Of a DNA stretch of 19,163 bases, positions 7,025-13,856 are shown piece by piece (within the stretch, counting starts at the first letter, position 1; the number at the start of each line of letters is the position of its first letter). The stretch lies in the NCBI GenBank assembly GCA_002402905.1, contig DHGT01000074.1, positions 1 to 19,163 on the forward strand, given 5' to 3'. The notes below the pieces were generated by a model. That model saw nothing but the letters and a program-made list of their open reading frames with translations, made no database searches and was not told where the DNA came from. This DNA comes from Desulfatitalea sp. UBA4791 (GTDB lineage: Bacteria > Desulfobacterota > Desulfobacteria > Desulfobacterales > Desulfosarcinaceae). Made by a program: the position numbers and the translations under genes.

Positions 7025-8512
7025 ATGCTGCGAACCAAGGAAGCCTACCATGAAAAGCTTTTTGCCATGCGGCCCAACATCTTCATCGGCGGCGAGCGGG
7101 TTGGAAGGGATGACCCGCGTCTGCGGCCGGGAATCAACGTGCTCGACATTACCTTTGACCTGGCGCAAGATCCGGAGTGGAAAAAATTGGCGACGGCCGC
7201 GTCATCGGTCACCGGAGAAGAGATCAACCGCTGGGCCCATCTTCCCCAGAACCCCTACGATCTGATCCAGAAGCAAAAGCTGATTCGGCTCGGCGCCCGC
7301 CGGGCGGGCGGCTGCATCCAACGGTGCATGGGCCATGATGCCATCAACGCCCTGGCCATCTGCACCAAGGAGATGGACCTGGCCAACGGCAGCGATTATC
7401 ACCAGCGATTTTTAGATTACCTGAAGGTCTACCACGGCCAGGATCTGGATGGCTGCTGCGCCCAGACCGACAGTAAAGGGGACCGGATGAAACGGCCCAG
7501 CGAGCAGCAGGATCCCGATGCCTATCTGCACATTGTCGAGGAGAGAAAGGACGGCATCGTGGTATCCGGCTTTAAAATGTCGATCACCCAAGCCCCGTAT
7601 GCCGATGAGATCATCGCCTTACCGACCCGGGCCCTGGGAGAGGCAGACCGCGACTTTGCGGTGGCCTTTGCCGTGCCGGCCGATATCGAAGGCCTGAGCC
7701 TGATTACCCGTCCGGTATGGCTGCGGGACAAAGACAACCCCGAAGCCGGGCCGTTCTGCCGTTATGGCGTGTCCGACTGCATCGTCTTTTTCAACAAGGT
7801 GTTCGTTCCCAAGGAGAGGGTTTTCATGTGCGGCGAATGGCAGTTCGGCCGGCGGCTGGCGCTGCTGTTTGCCGATTCCCACCGCCACAGCTACAGCGGG
7901 TGCAAGCCTGCGGTGTCCGACATCTTGTGTGGGGCCGCGGCGTTGGCCGCCGAGGCGAACAACGTCGCCAAGGCCAGCCACATCAAGGAAAAGCTTTCCG
8001 AATTCGCCGGTGCCGCAGAACTGGCCTATGCGGCCGGAATTGCAGCGGCCATCTACGGCGAAAAGACCGCCAGCGGCGTCTTCTTCCCCAACGAGATTTA
8101 TGCCAACGTGGGACGGCGGCTCACCGGAGAGACCATCTATCACGAGTATAACCTGTTGACGGAAATCGCGGGCGGTATCGCCGTCACCATGCCGTTCAGC
8201 GGCGATTTCGAACAAGGAGAAAACAAAGAGGCGTTGGAACGATTTATCGTCAGAAATCCGAACCTCTCCCCGGAAGCGTCCCGCAAAATCTGGCAATTTG
8301 TGGAGAACGTGGGTGCTTCGAGCATGGCGTCGTGGTACAAAATCGCCGGCGTACACGGCGGGGGCTCTCCGATCATGGAAACCATCGCCTTGAATATCGG
8401 CTACGATTTTGAAGACAAAAAGAGCGTGGCCCGTTATCTGGCCGGCATCTCCGAGTCCCTGGACGACTCCAGGATGCGGGACATGGAACCGTATGCTTCC
8501 GAAAACGATTGA
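7025..8512 (+). CDS. 4-hydroxybutyryl-CoA dehydratase-family [4Fe-4S]/FAD enzyme
   Basis: The 495-residue length and fold match the 4-hydroxyphenylacetate 3-monooxygenase/4-hydroxybutyryl-CoA dehydratase (AbfD) family. The cluster ligands known from the Clostridium aminobutyricum enzyme (C99, C103, H292, C299) correspond to C97-x3-C101 in GGCIQRCMGHD and H286-x6-C293 in HRHSYSGCK. The Tyr290 and Lys294 flanking residues are also kept. Family members dehydrate 4-hydroxybutyryl-CoA to crotonyl-CoA through a radical mechanism and can isomerise vinylacetyl-CoA. No 4-hydroxybutyrate dehydrogenase or CoA-transferase is adjacent, so a related hydroxyacyl-CoA is possible. AAAGGAG precedes the ATG. 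It follows the TetR-SDR gene in the same transcription unit and converges on the transglutaminase-like gene. Confidence 0.85.
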   Translation: MLRTKEAYHEKLFAMRPNIFIGGERVGRDDPRLRPGINVLDITFDLAQDPEWKKLATAASSVTGEEINRWAHLPQNPYDLIQKQKLIRLGARRAGGCIQRCMGHDAINALAICTKEMDLANGSDYHQRFLDYLKVYHGQDLDGCCAQTDSKGDRMKRPSEQQDPDAYLHIVEERKDGIVVSGFKMSITQAPYADEIIALPTRALGEADRDFAVAFAVPADIEGLSLITRPVWLRDKDNPEAGPFCRYGVSDCIVFFNKVFVPKERVFMCGEWQFGRRLALLFADSHRHSYSGCKPAVSDILCGAAALAAEANNVAKASHIKEKLSEFAGAAELAYAAGIAAAIYGEKTASGVFFPNEIYANVGRRLTGETIYHEYNLLTEIAGGIAVTMPFSGDFEQGENKEALERFIVRNPNLSPEASRKIWQFVENVGASSMASWYKIAGVHGGGSPIMETIALNIGYDFEDKKSVARYLAGISESLDDSRMRDMEPYASEND

Positions 8513-8522
8513 TGGCATAATC

Positions 8523-8564
8523 GGGGAGCGGGTTCGGCGGCAGTGACCGTCATGCCCCCTCCCC
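8523..8564. terminator. Nested hairpin between convergent genes
   Basis: An outer repeat, GGGGAG at 8523-8528 with CTCCCC at 8559-8564, encloses a second stem: GGCA (8539-8542) plus TGA (8544-8546), paired with TCATGCC (8550-8556) and leaving one bulged base. It lies between the dehydratase stop (8512) and the stop of the minus-strand gene at 8577, so it may terminate both transcripts. There is no T-run. Confidence 0.35.
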
Positions 8565-8576
8565 TTCAAGCCACGA

Positions 8577-9251
8577 TCATCGCCCCAAAGGATTCTCCTG
8601 ATCGATGTCCTTTTGGAAATCAAAGGCACCCAATTGCTGGGGCGAGCCATAGGTGCGATAAAAATCTTTGATGATTTGATCAATGGGGACATCGGCAAAT
8701 TCACCGCGGTCCCGCAAATACTCCATGTGCCTGTTTCCAAGCAGGTCGAAGGGGTGGTAGATCGAATCGCAGGTCCCGTCAAATTCGAGGGGTTTGAGCT
8801 GAAACCGATGGCAGAGTTCAATGTTGAAGGCAGGCGTTGCCTTTACCCATTTGCCATCCAGAAGGATCGTGGCATAGCCATGCCACAAAAAAATGTCTGT
8901 CTTCATTTGCTCGCGCATGCGGGCGGTGGAGAGATGATTTCTCACATCAGCGTAACCCAGTTTGACCGGTATGCCCAGACTCCGGCAACATGCCGCCAAC
9001 AAAGCCGCCTTAGGCACGCACCATCCCCGGCCGTTTTCCAAAGTGGTGCTCGCCCGCAATCCTTTGACTGAAAGGTCGATGCTGTATGGATCATACCGTA
9101 TGTCATCCCTGACGCCGTAATAGAGCGTTACGGCCTGCTGCCTTGGCGTTGAAGCACCTTGGATTCGCTTTTGAACGAAGGCCTTGACTGTCGGATGGTG
9201 GTAATCGATAATCTCTGTGGCCTGTAGATACTGCGCTAAATTCGAATTCAC
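8577..9251 (-). CDS. Transglutaminase-like cysteine protein
   Basis: The 224-residue protein matches the bacterial transglutaminase-like superfamily (PF01841): Cys78 in GRGWCVPKAALLAACCRSLGI and His124 in FLWHGYATILLDGKWVKATP. The third catalytic position, normally Asp in a WxxxDPT-like segment, appears to be Thr139 here, in KATPAFN, so the third catalytic residue may come from elsewhere or the protein may not be a classical enzyme. Members can be proteases, amidases or peptide-modifying proteins; no signal peptide is seen, so it is cytoplasmic. The start is a GTG with AAGGAG 11-12 nt upstream. It lies 240 bp after dctM in the same orientation and could belong to the end of the TRAP operon or have its own promoter. 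Confidence 0.8.
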   Translation of the reverse strand: MNSNLAQYLQATEIIDYHHPTVKAFVQKRIQGASTPRQQAVTLYYGVRDDIRYDPYSIDLSVKGLRASTTLENGRGWCVPKAALLAACCRSLGIPVKLGYADVRNHLSTARMREQMKTDIFLWHGYATILLDGKWVKATPAFNIELCHRFQLKPLEFDGTCDSIYHPFDLLGNRHMEYLRDRGEFADVPIDQIIKDFYRTYGSPQQLGAFDFQKDIDQENPLGR

Positions 9252-9274
9252 GATATGATTTTCTCCTTATTGAT

Positions 9275-9327
9275 GGTCGCACCTTGCCGCACAATGGTTG
9301 CGACCCCATTGATACCAATTCATGGGG
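9275..9327 (-). promoter_or_regulatory. Two adjacent hairpins upstream of the transglutaminase-like gene
   Basis: GGTCGCA at 9275-9281 pairs with TGCGACC at 9299-9305, and CCCCAT at 9304-9309 pairs with ATGGGG at 9322-9327. The two stems overlap by 2 nt (9304-9305), so they would compete or stack. They lie directly upstream of the ribosome-binding site. They may affect translation or read-through from dctM, but there is no match to a riboswitch I know. Confidence 0.25.
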
Positions 9328-9491
9328 ATATTTTGCAAGGGTTGTCAATGCGGAACCGAATCAGAGGTGCGCGCCGGCCAGCTCCGATACCTTACTGGTC
9401 AGATCCAGACCAAAAGAAAGTCTCCTGAATTGGCCCATCAGGATACTTACGTGTTGGGGTCAAAACAGCTCATACACGCTTTTTGCTCCAC

Positions 9492-10850
9492 TCACATCAG
9501 ACTCGGCAGCCACGTGGCCATCTGGGGAAAAAGAAGCAGCAGTCCGAGCAATAGCAGCAGAACGGCGACTGGAAGCAAGGCACCCTCGATGACGGTATTG
9601 ATATGAATGGCCCCGATTTGTGAGATAATGAAAAGCACCCCTCCCATCGGCGGAGTGATGAGTCCCAGGTTGACATTGAGCAGAAGAATGACGGCGAACC
9701 AGATATTGTCCCACCCCATATGCAATACGACTGGGTACAACAGCGGGATTGCCAGATAGATCAGCGAAATGCTCTCCAAAAACATCCCCATGATGAACAG
9801 GATGATATTGACCACGATGAAAAGGAAAGCGGACGAAAAATTCTGGGCGACGATGAATTCCAGAATCTGTTGCGGTATTCTTCCAATCACGACGCTGAAG
9901 CCCAAAACATAACCGCCGATCACCACCCCGGCCACCATGGCCGAGATGTTGGCCGAAGACATCAATATACCCCACAATTTTTTGAGTGTCAGGGTGCGAT
10001 AGATCCACAACCCCACGGCTGCACAATAGACCACGGCCACGGCGGCGGCTTCCGATGCCGTGAAAATCCCCAGGTAGATGCCTGCCAGGATGATGACCGG
10101 TGCCATCAATCCCCAGAAGGCCTCCTTTAAAGCGGTCAGCCGGGTCATCGGTGGTGCCTCCACCGCGATGGCCAGATTTTGGGCGCCGTTGCCCTGCTCC
10201 ATCACCACGTCCGTTTGCCCCTCGGCTGCTTTTTTACGCTGACGCGCGAAACCGATGTTGGTCACCACCGAAAGGGCGAAGGAGTATAAAAGGATCAGCA
10301 CCAGACCGGGTATCAGCCCGGCCATGAAGAGTTTACCCACCGATTCGTCGGTGAGATAACCATAAATGATCATGACCAGGCTCGGTGGGATCACGCTGCC
10401 CAGGGATCCGCCCGCGGAGATGGCGGCCGCGATGACGGCATCGGAATAGCGGGCTTTGCGTAGCTCGGGAATGGCGATCAGGCCCATGGTGGACGCAGCC
10501 ACGAAACTGGAACCGGTCATGGCCGAGAACACGCCGCTGCTGACCACGGTTGCCGGACCGAGCCCCCAACGGAAACGGCCCATGAAGGTTTTTGCAGCGT
10601 CGAACAGGCGCTTTCCCATGCCGGTTTCCGAAATCAGCTGGGCAGCCAGAATGAAGAGCGGTATGACCACCAGCGTGCTGGTATCCAGCGACGCATACGC
10701 CTTGGAGACGCCGGTGGACATGGCCGAATCGAATCCCATGTAGGCCGTCAAAATGCCGAACGCCAGAATGCCCAGCCCGAACCCCACGGGAATTCCCGAG
10801 GCGAGCACCAACAAAAAAACTACCATAAACCCGATCACGTAGAGAGTCAT
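9492..10850 (-). CDS. dctM: TRAP transporter large permease (DctM family)
   Basis: The 452-residue, highly hydrophobic protein has the DctM signatures: PLFILAAQLISETGMGKRL near 64-83, GSSFVAASTMGLIAIPEL, SAGGSLGSVIPPSLVMIIYG with the characteristic IPPS, and NLGLITPPMGG near the end. It forms the sodium-coupled translocation channel of the tripartite transporter in the inner membrane. It is slightly longer than the usual ~425 residues because of a polar loop (about 208-240, with RKKAAEGQTD) between membrane segments. GAAGAA stands before the ATG. It follows dctQ by about 50 bp and ends the canonical dctP-dctQ-dctM order. Confidence 0.95.
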   Translation of the reverse strand: MTLYVIGFMVVFLLVLASGIPVGFGLGILAFGILTAYMGFDSAMSTGVSKAYASLDTSTLVVIPLFILAAQLISETGMGKRLFDAAKTFMGRFRWGLGPATVVSSGVFSAMTGSSFVAASTMGLIAIPELRKARYSDAVIAAAISAGGSLGSVIPPSLVMIIYGYLTDESVGKLFMAGLIPGLVLILLYSFALSVVTNIGFARQRKKAAEGQTDVVMEQGNGAQNLAIAVEAPPMTRLTALKEAFWGLMAPVIILAGIYLGIFTASEAAAVAVVYCAAVGLWIYRTLTLKKLWGILMSSANISAMVAGVVIGGYVLGFSVVIGRIPQQILEFIVAQNFSSAFLFIVVNIILFIMGMFLESISLIYLAIPLLYPVVLHMGWDNIWFAVILLLNVNLGLITPPMGGVLFIISQIGAIHINTVIEGALLPVAVLLLLLGLLLLFPQMATWLPSLM

Positions 10851-10901
10851 TTCTTCAGCCTATAAGAGTGGTTCACTATCAATGCCGCATTGAAGCGCCG
10901 T

Positions 10902-11411
10902 TCAGCTCTGTTTCCGGTTCTGGATCTCCTCGATCATTTTCTTGAGGAACTGCAACCCCAGCAGCAATCCTCCGATGGGAACCAGCATCCAGGGAATCCA
11001 CAGGGGGGTTGCCATCAGGCCGGAACTCGTGTCTCCGATATCGTAGGCAAACCTGGCATTTTCATATCCCTTGATGACGAAAACGGCCGAATAGGCGATG
11101 CCCGCGAAGTGGGTGAATATTTTCATGCGGCGTCGGTTCGCGACCGTCATGCGGTCGACCAGAAGGGTAATGGAAAAGTGGCTGTCGTTTTTCAACGCGT
11201 AGCCGCACGCCAGATAGCCGATGGCGATGCACAGATAGATGCTCATTTCCTGCACCCACACGGTGGGCGCACTGAAAAAATAGCGCATGAAAACATCGTA
11301 GCAGATGGAGAGCGTCACGAATGCCAGGCAGATGGCGGCGATAATACCGCCAAGGTCGCAGGCGCTGTCAATCCATCGGAGGGCCGCTGTCTTTCGAGTA
11401 GGCGTTTGCAT
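10902..11411 (-). CDS. dctQ: TRAP transporter small permease (DctQ family)
   Basis: From the ATG at 11409-11411 the protein has 169 residues and four membrane spans, with the DctQ-typical DVFMRYFFSAPTVWVQEMS segment between spans one and two and GYALKNDSHFSITLLVDR after the second. A longer frame begins at 11477, but CAGGAAACCCC lies directly before 11411, and the extra residues would run back through the upstream hairpin, so I prefer the shorter start. The protein partners DctM in the membrane and docks the substrate-binding protein. It lies between dctP and dctM in one operon; an inverted repeat separates it from dctP. Confidence 0.92.
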   Translation of the reverse strand: MQTPTRKTAALRWIDSACDLGGIIAAICLAFVTLSICYDVFMRYFFSAPTVWVQEMSIYLCIAIGYLACGYALKNDSHFSITLLVDRMTVANRRRMKIFTHFAGIAYSAVFVIKGYENARFAYDIGDTSSGLMATPLWIPWMLVPIGGLLLGLQFLKKMIEEIQNRKQS

Positions 11412-11460
11412 GGGGTTTCCTGTTCGCAGATGCCGGCGAAGGTGGATATCGAGGAGCAAG

Positions 11461-11500
11461 GGCGCCCTGCCGTCCAACCGGCTGGATCAGGCAGGGCGCC
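11461..11500 (-). promoter_or_regulatory. Intercistronic hairpin between dctP and dctQ
   Basis: An 11-bp perfect repeat, GGCGCCCTGCC at 11461-11471 and GGCAGGGCGCC at 11490-11500, has an 18-nt loop with an inner TCCA/TGGA stem. It begins 14 nt after the dctP stop. No T-run follows on the minus strand, so it is more likely an RNA-stability or partial read-through element, which would let the binding protein be made in excess over the membrane subunits. Confidence 0.7.
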
Positions 11501-11514
11501 TTGGGTTTGCTCTA

Positions 11515-12522
11515 TTATTTGGCATTGTCGACAATTTTAAGACTCAGGTCCAGAAGCGCCTCGGCTTGTTTGCCGTTTTTCTTGGCCCAGTCGAACCAGA
11601 CCTCACGACTGATCTGCTTGATTTTCTCACGCTCCGCATCTGGAATGCGGGTGATAGTGGCTCCCAGCTTTTCCATCTCGGCCGTGAATTTTTGCTCCCA
11701 TCCTTTGGCCATCACCAAAGAATAGGCCGTTTTTTGCCGGCCCAGCGTGATGATGGTATCTTGAACATCCTGCGGAAGCTTTTTCCACTTCTTGAGATTT
11801 GCAACCACCAGGACCGTTGCGAAGCTCATATCCATCTTGGTGATGTAAGGCGCCACCTCATGGTTTTTCTCGAAAAATCCTCCGACGATGGACGTGGCGA
11901 CCGCATCGGAGACCCCTCTCTGCAAGGCCATGTACTGCTCGGTATAAGGAATGGAGGTGTCCGGCGCTGCCCCGAGTTTGGCCATGATCTCGGAAAAGAT
12001 CGGGCTGGCGGACAAAATTCGCAGGCCTTTGAAATCGTCCGTGGAGACAATGTTTTTCTTGTTGCTGTAGACCTGGACCCCATCCGTGTAGCTGACATAG
12101 ATCAGCTTCAGGTTTTTTGCTTCCATGGCCTTTTCGATAATGGCCAGCGTTTCCCCTGAATAAGCTTGATCGACCTGGTCCAGGTTGTCAAAAGCAAAGG
12201 GCAGATAAACCCCCTGCAGCATAGGCACCATCGCCAGCATGGACGGTTGCAGCACGAGCCCGAGTTCCACTTGTCCTTTGGCCACAGCCGAATGCATGTC
12301 CTTGGGGCCGAACAACTGGCCGCCGGGGTAGTCCACGATTTTCACTCGTCCGGCAAGCGTCGTGTTCACCTCTTCGATCCACTGCCCCCGGGCTTCGGCG
12401 ATGAAATGCTTGGGAGGGCCCCAGGTGGCGAGTTTCAATGCGGTCTCCTTGGCCGCAGCGTTCATCGGGAGCAGCGAAATCCCAAACAAGATTAAAGCCA
12501 TCGACATCAATACCTTTTTCAT
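11515..12522 (-). CDS. dctP: TRAP transporter substrate-binding protein (DctP family)
   Basis: The 335-residue protein has a signal peptide (KK, a hydrophobic core, then a cut near residue 24 in NAAA-KE) and is periplasmic. DctP features include LATWGPPKHF, YPGGQLFGPKDM, GQVELGLV, and the QYMALQRGVSDAV region in the second lobe. The position that is Arg in most carboxylate-binding members (in the G-L-K-I-R motif) is Leu170 here, in GLRILSAS, which suggests a ligand other than a simple carboxylate or a different binding mode. The ligand is not predictable from sequence. AAGGAGAAGGAA precedes the ATG. It is the second gene of a likely operon started by the alpha/beta hydrolase, 66 bp upstream. 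Confidence 0.93.
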   Translation of the reverse strand: MKKVLMSMALILFGISLLPMNAAAKETALKLATWGPPKHFIAEARGQWIEEVNTTLAGRVKIVDYPGGQLFGPKDMHSAVAKGQVELGLVLQPSMLAMVPMLQGVYLPFAFDNLDQVDQAYSGETLAIIEKAMEAKNLKLIYVSYTDGVQVYSNKKNIVSTDDFKGLRILSASPIFSEIMAKLGAAPDTSIPYTEQYMALQRGVSDAVATSIVGGFFEKNHEVAPYITKMDMSFATVLVVANLKKWKKLPQDVQDTIITLGRQKTAYSLVMAKGWEQKFTAEMEKLGATITRIPDAEREKIKQISREVWFDWAKKNGKQAEALLDLSLKIVDNAK

Positions 12523-12588
12523 TTCCTTCTCCTTGTGTTTGTTTTGGAAGCAAAAACCCGCGAAAGGCCACGCATGGTTTTGGGGCCT

Positions 12589-13458
12589 TTATGTCAAGGT
12601 ATCAAAGAAAGCATTCATCAGCTCAGCGACTTCCCGGGGTTTTTCTTCCTGGACGAAATGCCCGGCCTGCAACTTTTCCACCCGGATGGTGTCGAAGCAA
12701 TCCTCCAGGTGATTCAGGTTTTCCGGGACGATGGTGATCTCTTCCGTGCCGTAAATATACAGGGACGTCATTGGAAATTTTCTGCCGGCAAGCTCGGACC
12801 AGTGCTTGGCATCCAACTGCATGGCGCGATAATAGGATGCGCCCGTTGCCGGCGTATTCTGAATCGCATAGCAGCGGACGTATTCGGCGATGGATTCGGA
12901 GGGAATAATGCCGTCGCGACCTTTTTTCCCGAAAAAATAGCGCACCCAGACATCTTCATTGCCTTTGATCATGGCTTCCGCCAACCCGGGCTGCATCTGG
13001 AAGTATTGGTACCAGTAGGGCATGAAGCGCATGGCGGCCAGCGCCTGGGCTGCCTCCTGGGCGCCGGCGGCATTGGTGATGACCGGGATGTTCATGATAA
13101 CCAGCTGTTTCACCCGCGCCGGAATCATAAGCGCGATTTCCTGGGCCACGATGCCGCCCCAATCATGACCGACCAGAAAAAAGGCGTCGATGCCAAGGGC
13201 GTCGACGATCTCGACAATATCTTTGGCCAGCTCCAGCTTCTGATAGGCTTTGACATCCAGGGTACGTTCGCTTTCGCCCAGTCCGCGCAGATCGGGCGCG
13301 ATAACATGCAGGCGCGCATCGAGATGCTTGGCAACCCCTTCCCAGCAATAGGAGCTTTCCGGCCAACCATGCAGCATGACCACCGGCAAACCCTCAAGAT
13401 CACCGCCCTCACGAATATTGAACACCCCTCTTGGTACGTTGATGATTCTGGTTTTCAT
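12589..13458 (-). CDS. Alpha/beta hydrolase, epoxide hydrolase/haloalkane dehalogenase-like
   Basis: The 289-residue protein has the HGWPES oxyanion motif at 30-35, the nucleophile in GHDWGG with Asp99, an acid candidate in the YGTEEITIVPENL segment (Glu239 or Glu240), and the catalytic His267 in AGHFVQEEKP. Aspartate as nucleophile separates it from esterases and points to epoxide hydrolases or haloacid/haloalkane dehalogenases. The helical cap with FMPYWYQYFQ is epoxide-hydrolase-like. No signal peptide is seen, so it is cytoplasmic. The start ATG has AAAGGATT upstream. It is the first gene of the minus-strand unit with dctPQM, which suggests that its substrate arrives through that transporter. 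Confidence 0.87.
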   Translation of the reverse strand: MKTRIINVPRGVFNIREGGDLEGLPVVMLHGWPESSYCWEGVAKHLDARLHVIAPDLRGLGESERTLDVKAYQKLELAKDIVEIVDALGIDAFFLVGHDWGGIVAQEIALMIPARVKQLVIMNIPVITNAAGAQEAAQALAAMRFMPYWYQYFQMQPGLAEAMIKGNEDVWVRYFFGKKGRDGIIPSESIAEYVRCYAIQNTPATGASYYRAMQLDAKHWSELAGRKFPMTSLYIYGTEEITIVPENLNHLEDCFDTIRVEKLQAGHFVQEEKPREVAELMNAFFDTLT

Positions 13459-13550
13459 GCGGAATCCTTTCGACGCCAGGGTATATCGGTTCGCCGGCTT
13501 TGTTTTCGGTCAAGTCAGCGAAAATAACGTTATGCCGTGTTAAATCGGAT

Positions 13551-13562
13551 TGGGTTAACCCA
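13551..13562. promoter_or_regulatory. 12-bp perfect palindrome, candidate operator
   Basis: TGGGTTAACCCA is perfectly self-complementary and sits about 90 bp upstream of the hydrolase start. It would fall just downstream of the transcription start if the TTGACA at 13600-13605 is used. It is a reasonable binding site for a dimeric regulator such as the adjacent MerR-TetR protein. Confidence 0.4.
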
Positions 13563-13574
13563 CAGATGGGCCGT

Positions 13575-13605
13575 ATTTTCTGCAATTTCAGGTGGGGGTT
13601 GTCAA
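13575..13605 (-). promoter_or_regulatory. Possible promoter of the hydrolase/TRAP operon
   Basis: On the minus strand TTGACA occupies 13600-13605. The best -10, GAAAAT at 13575-13580, is separated by 19 bp, which is slightly long; long spacers are typical of MerR-activated promoters. A -10 match of 4/6 makes this tentative. Confidence 0.25.
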
Positions 13606-13856
13606 ATAAAAAAGCGCAGGCACCTAACCGTTACAAAAATTTTAATAATCTTATTTCATTATGATTTTTTATAAAGTAAAATGTAGTTCAATTTATGCGA
13701 GCTATGTACTGAGGCGAAATCAGGATAGATTCCAGAACGAATCGACTTTTTGCTTTATAGTTTAACCTTACAATATCGACTTCATAGTTGGGCAACCCTT
13801 TCTGAGCAGAGGGTCGGCCCGGCTGATGGGCCATCGACGATACCGCAGGAACTCTC

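Larger units (their letters stand above)
13459..13856. promoter_or_regulatory. 398-bp divergent intergenic region between the hydrolase/TRAP unit and the MerR-TetR gene
   Basis: The region is markedly AT-rich in its centre (about 13600-13700) and holds the promoters of both divergent units. It contains two perfect palindromes: ATAACGTTAT at 13524-13533 and TGGGTTAACCCA at 13551-13562. On the minus strand a TTGACA at 13600-13605 could be the -35 of the hydrolase/TRAP operon. For the plus-strand regulator I could not find a well-spaced promoter pair. Confidence 0.6.

Noticed and set aside
5746..7038. Minus-strand open frame of 430 codons opposite the TetR-SDR gene
   Set aside because: It mirrors the real gene, with unconvincing composition rich in Gly, Asp, Gln and Arg and no domain; the plus strand encodes two clear domains.
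7619..8821. Minus-strand open frame of 400 codons opposite the dehydratase gene
   Set aside because: It overlaps both the dehydratase and the transglutaminase-like gene and has no recognisable domain.
11305..13527. Two long plus-strand frames (11305-12159 and 12535-13527) opposite dctP and the hydrolase
   Set aside because: They are antisense to clearly identified genes and carry no family signature.
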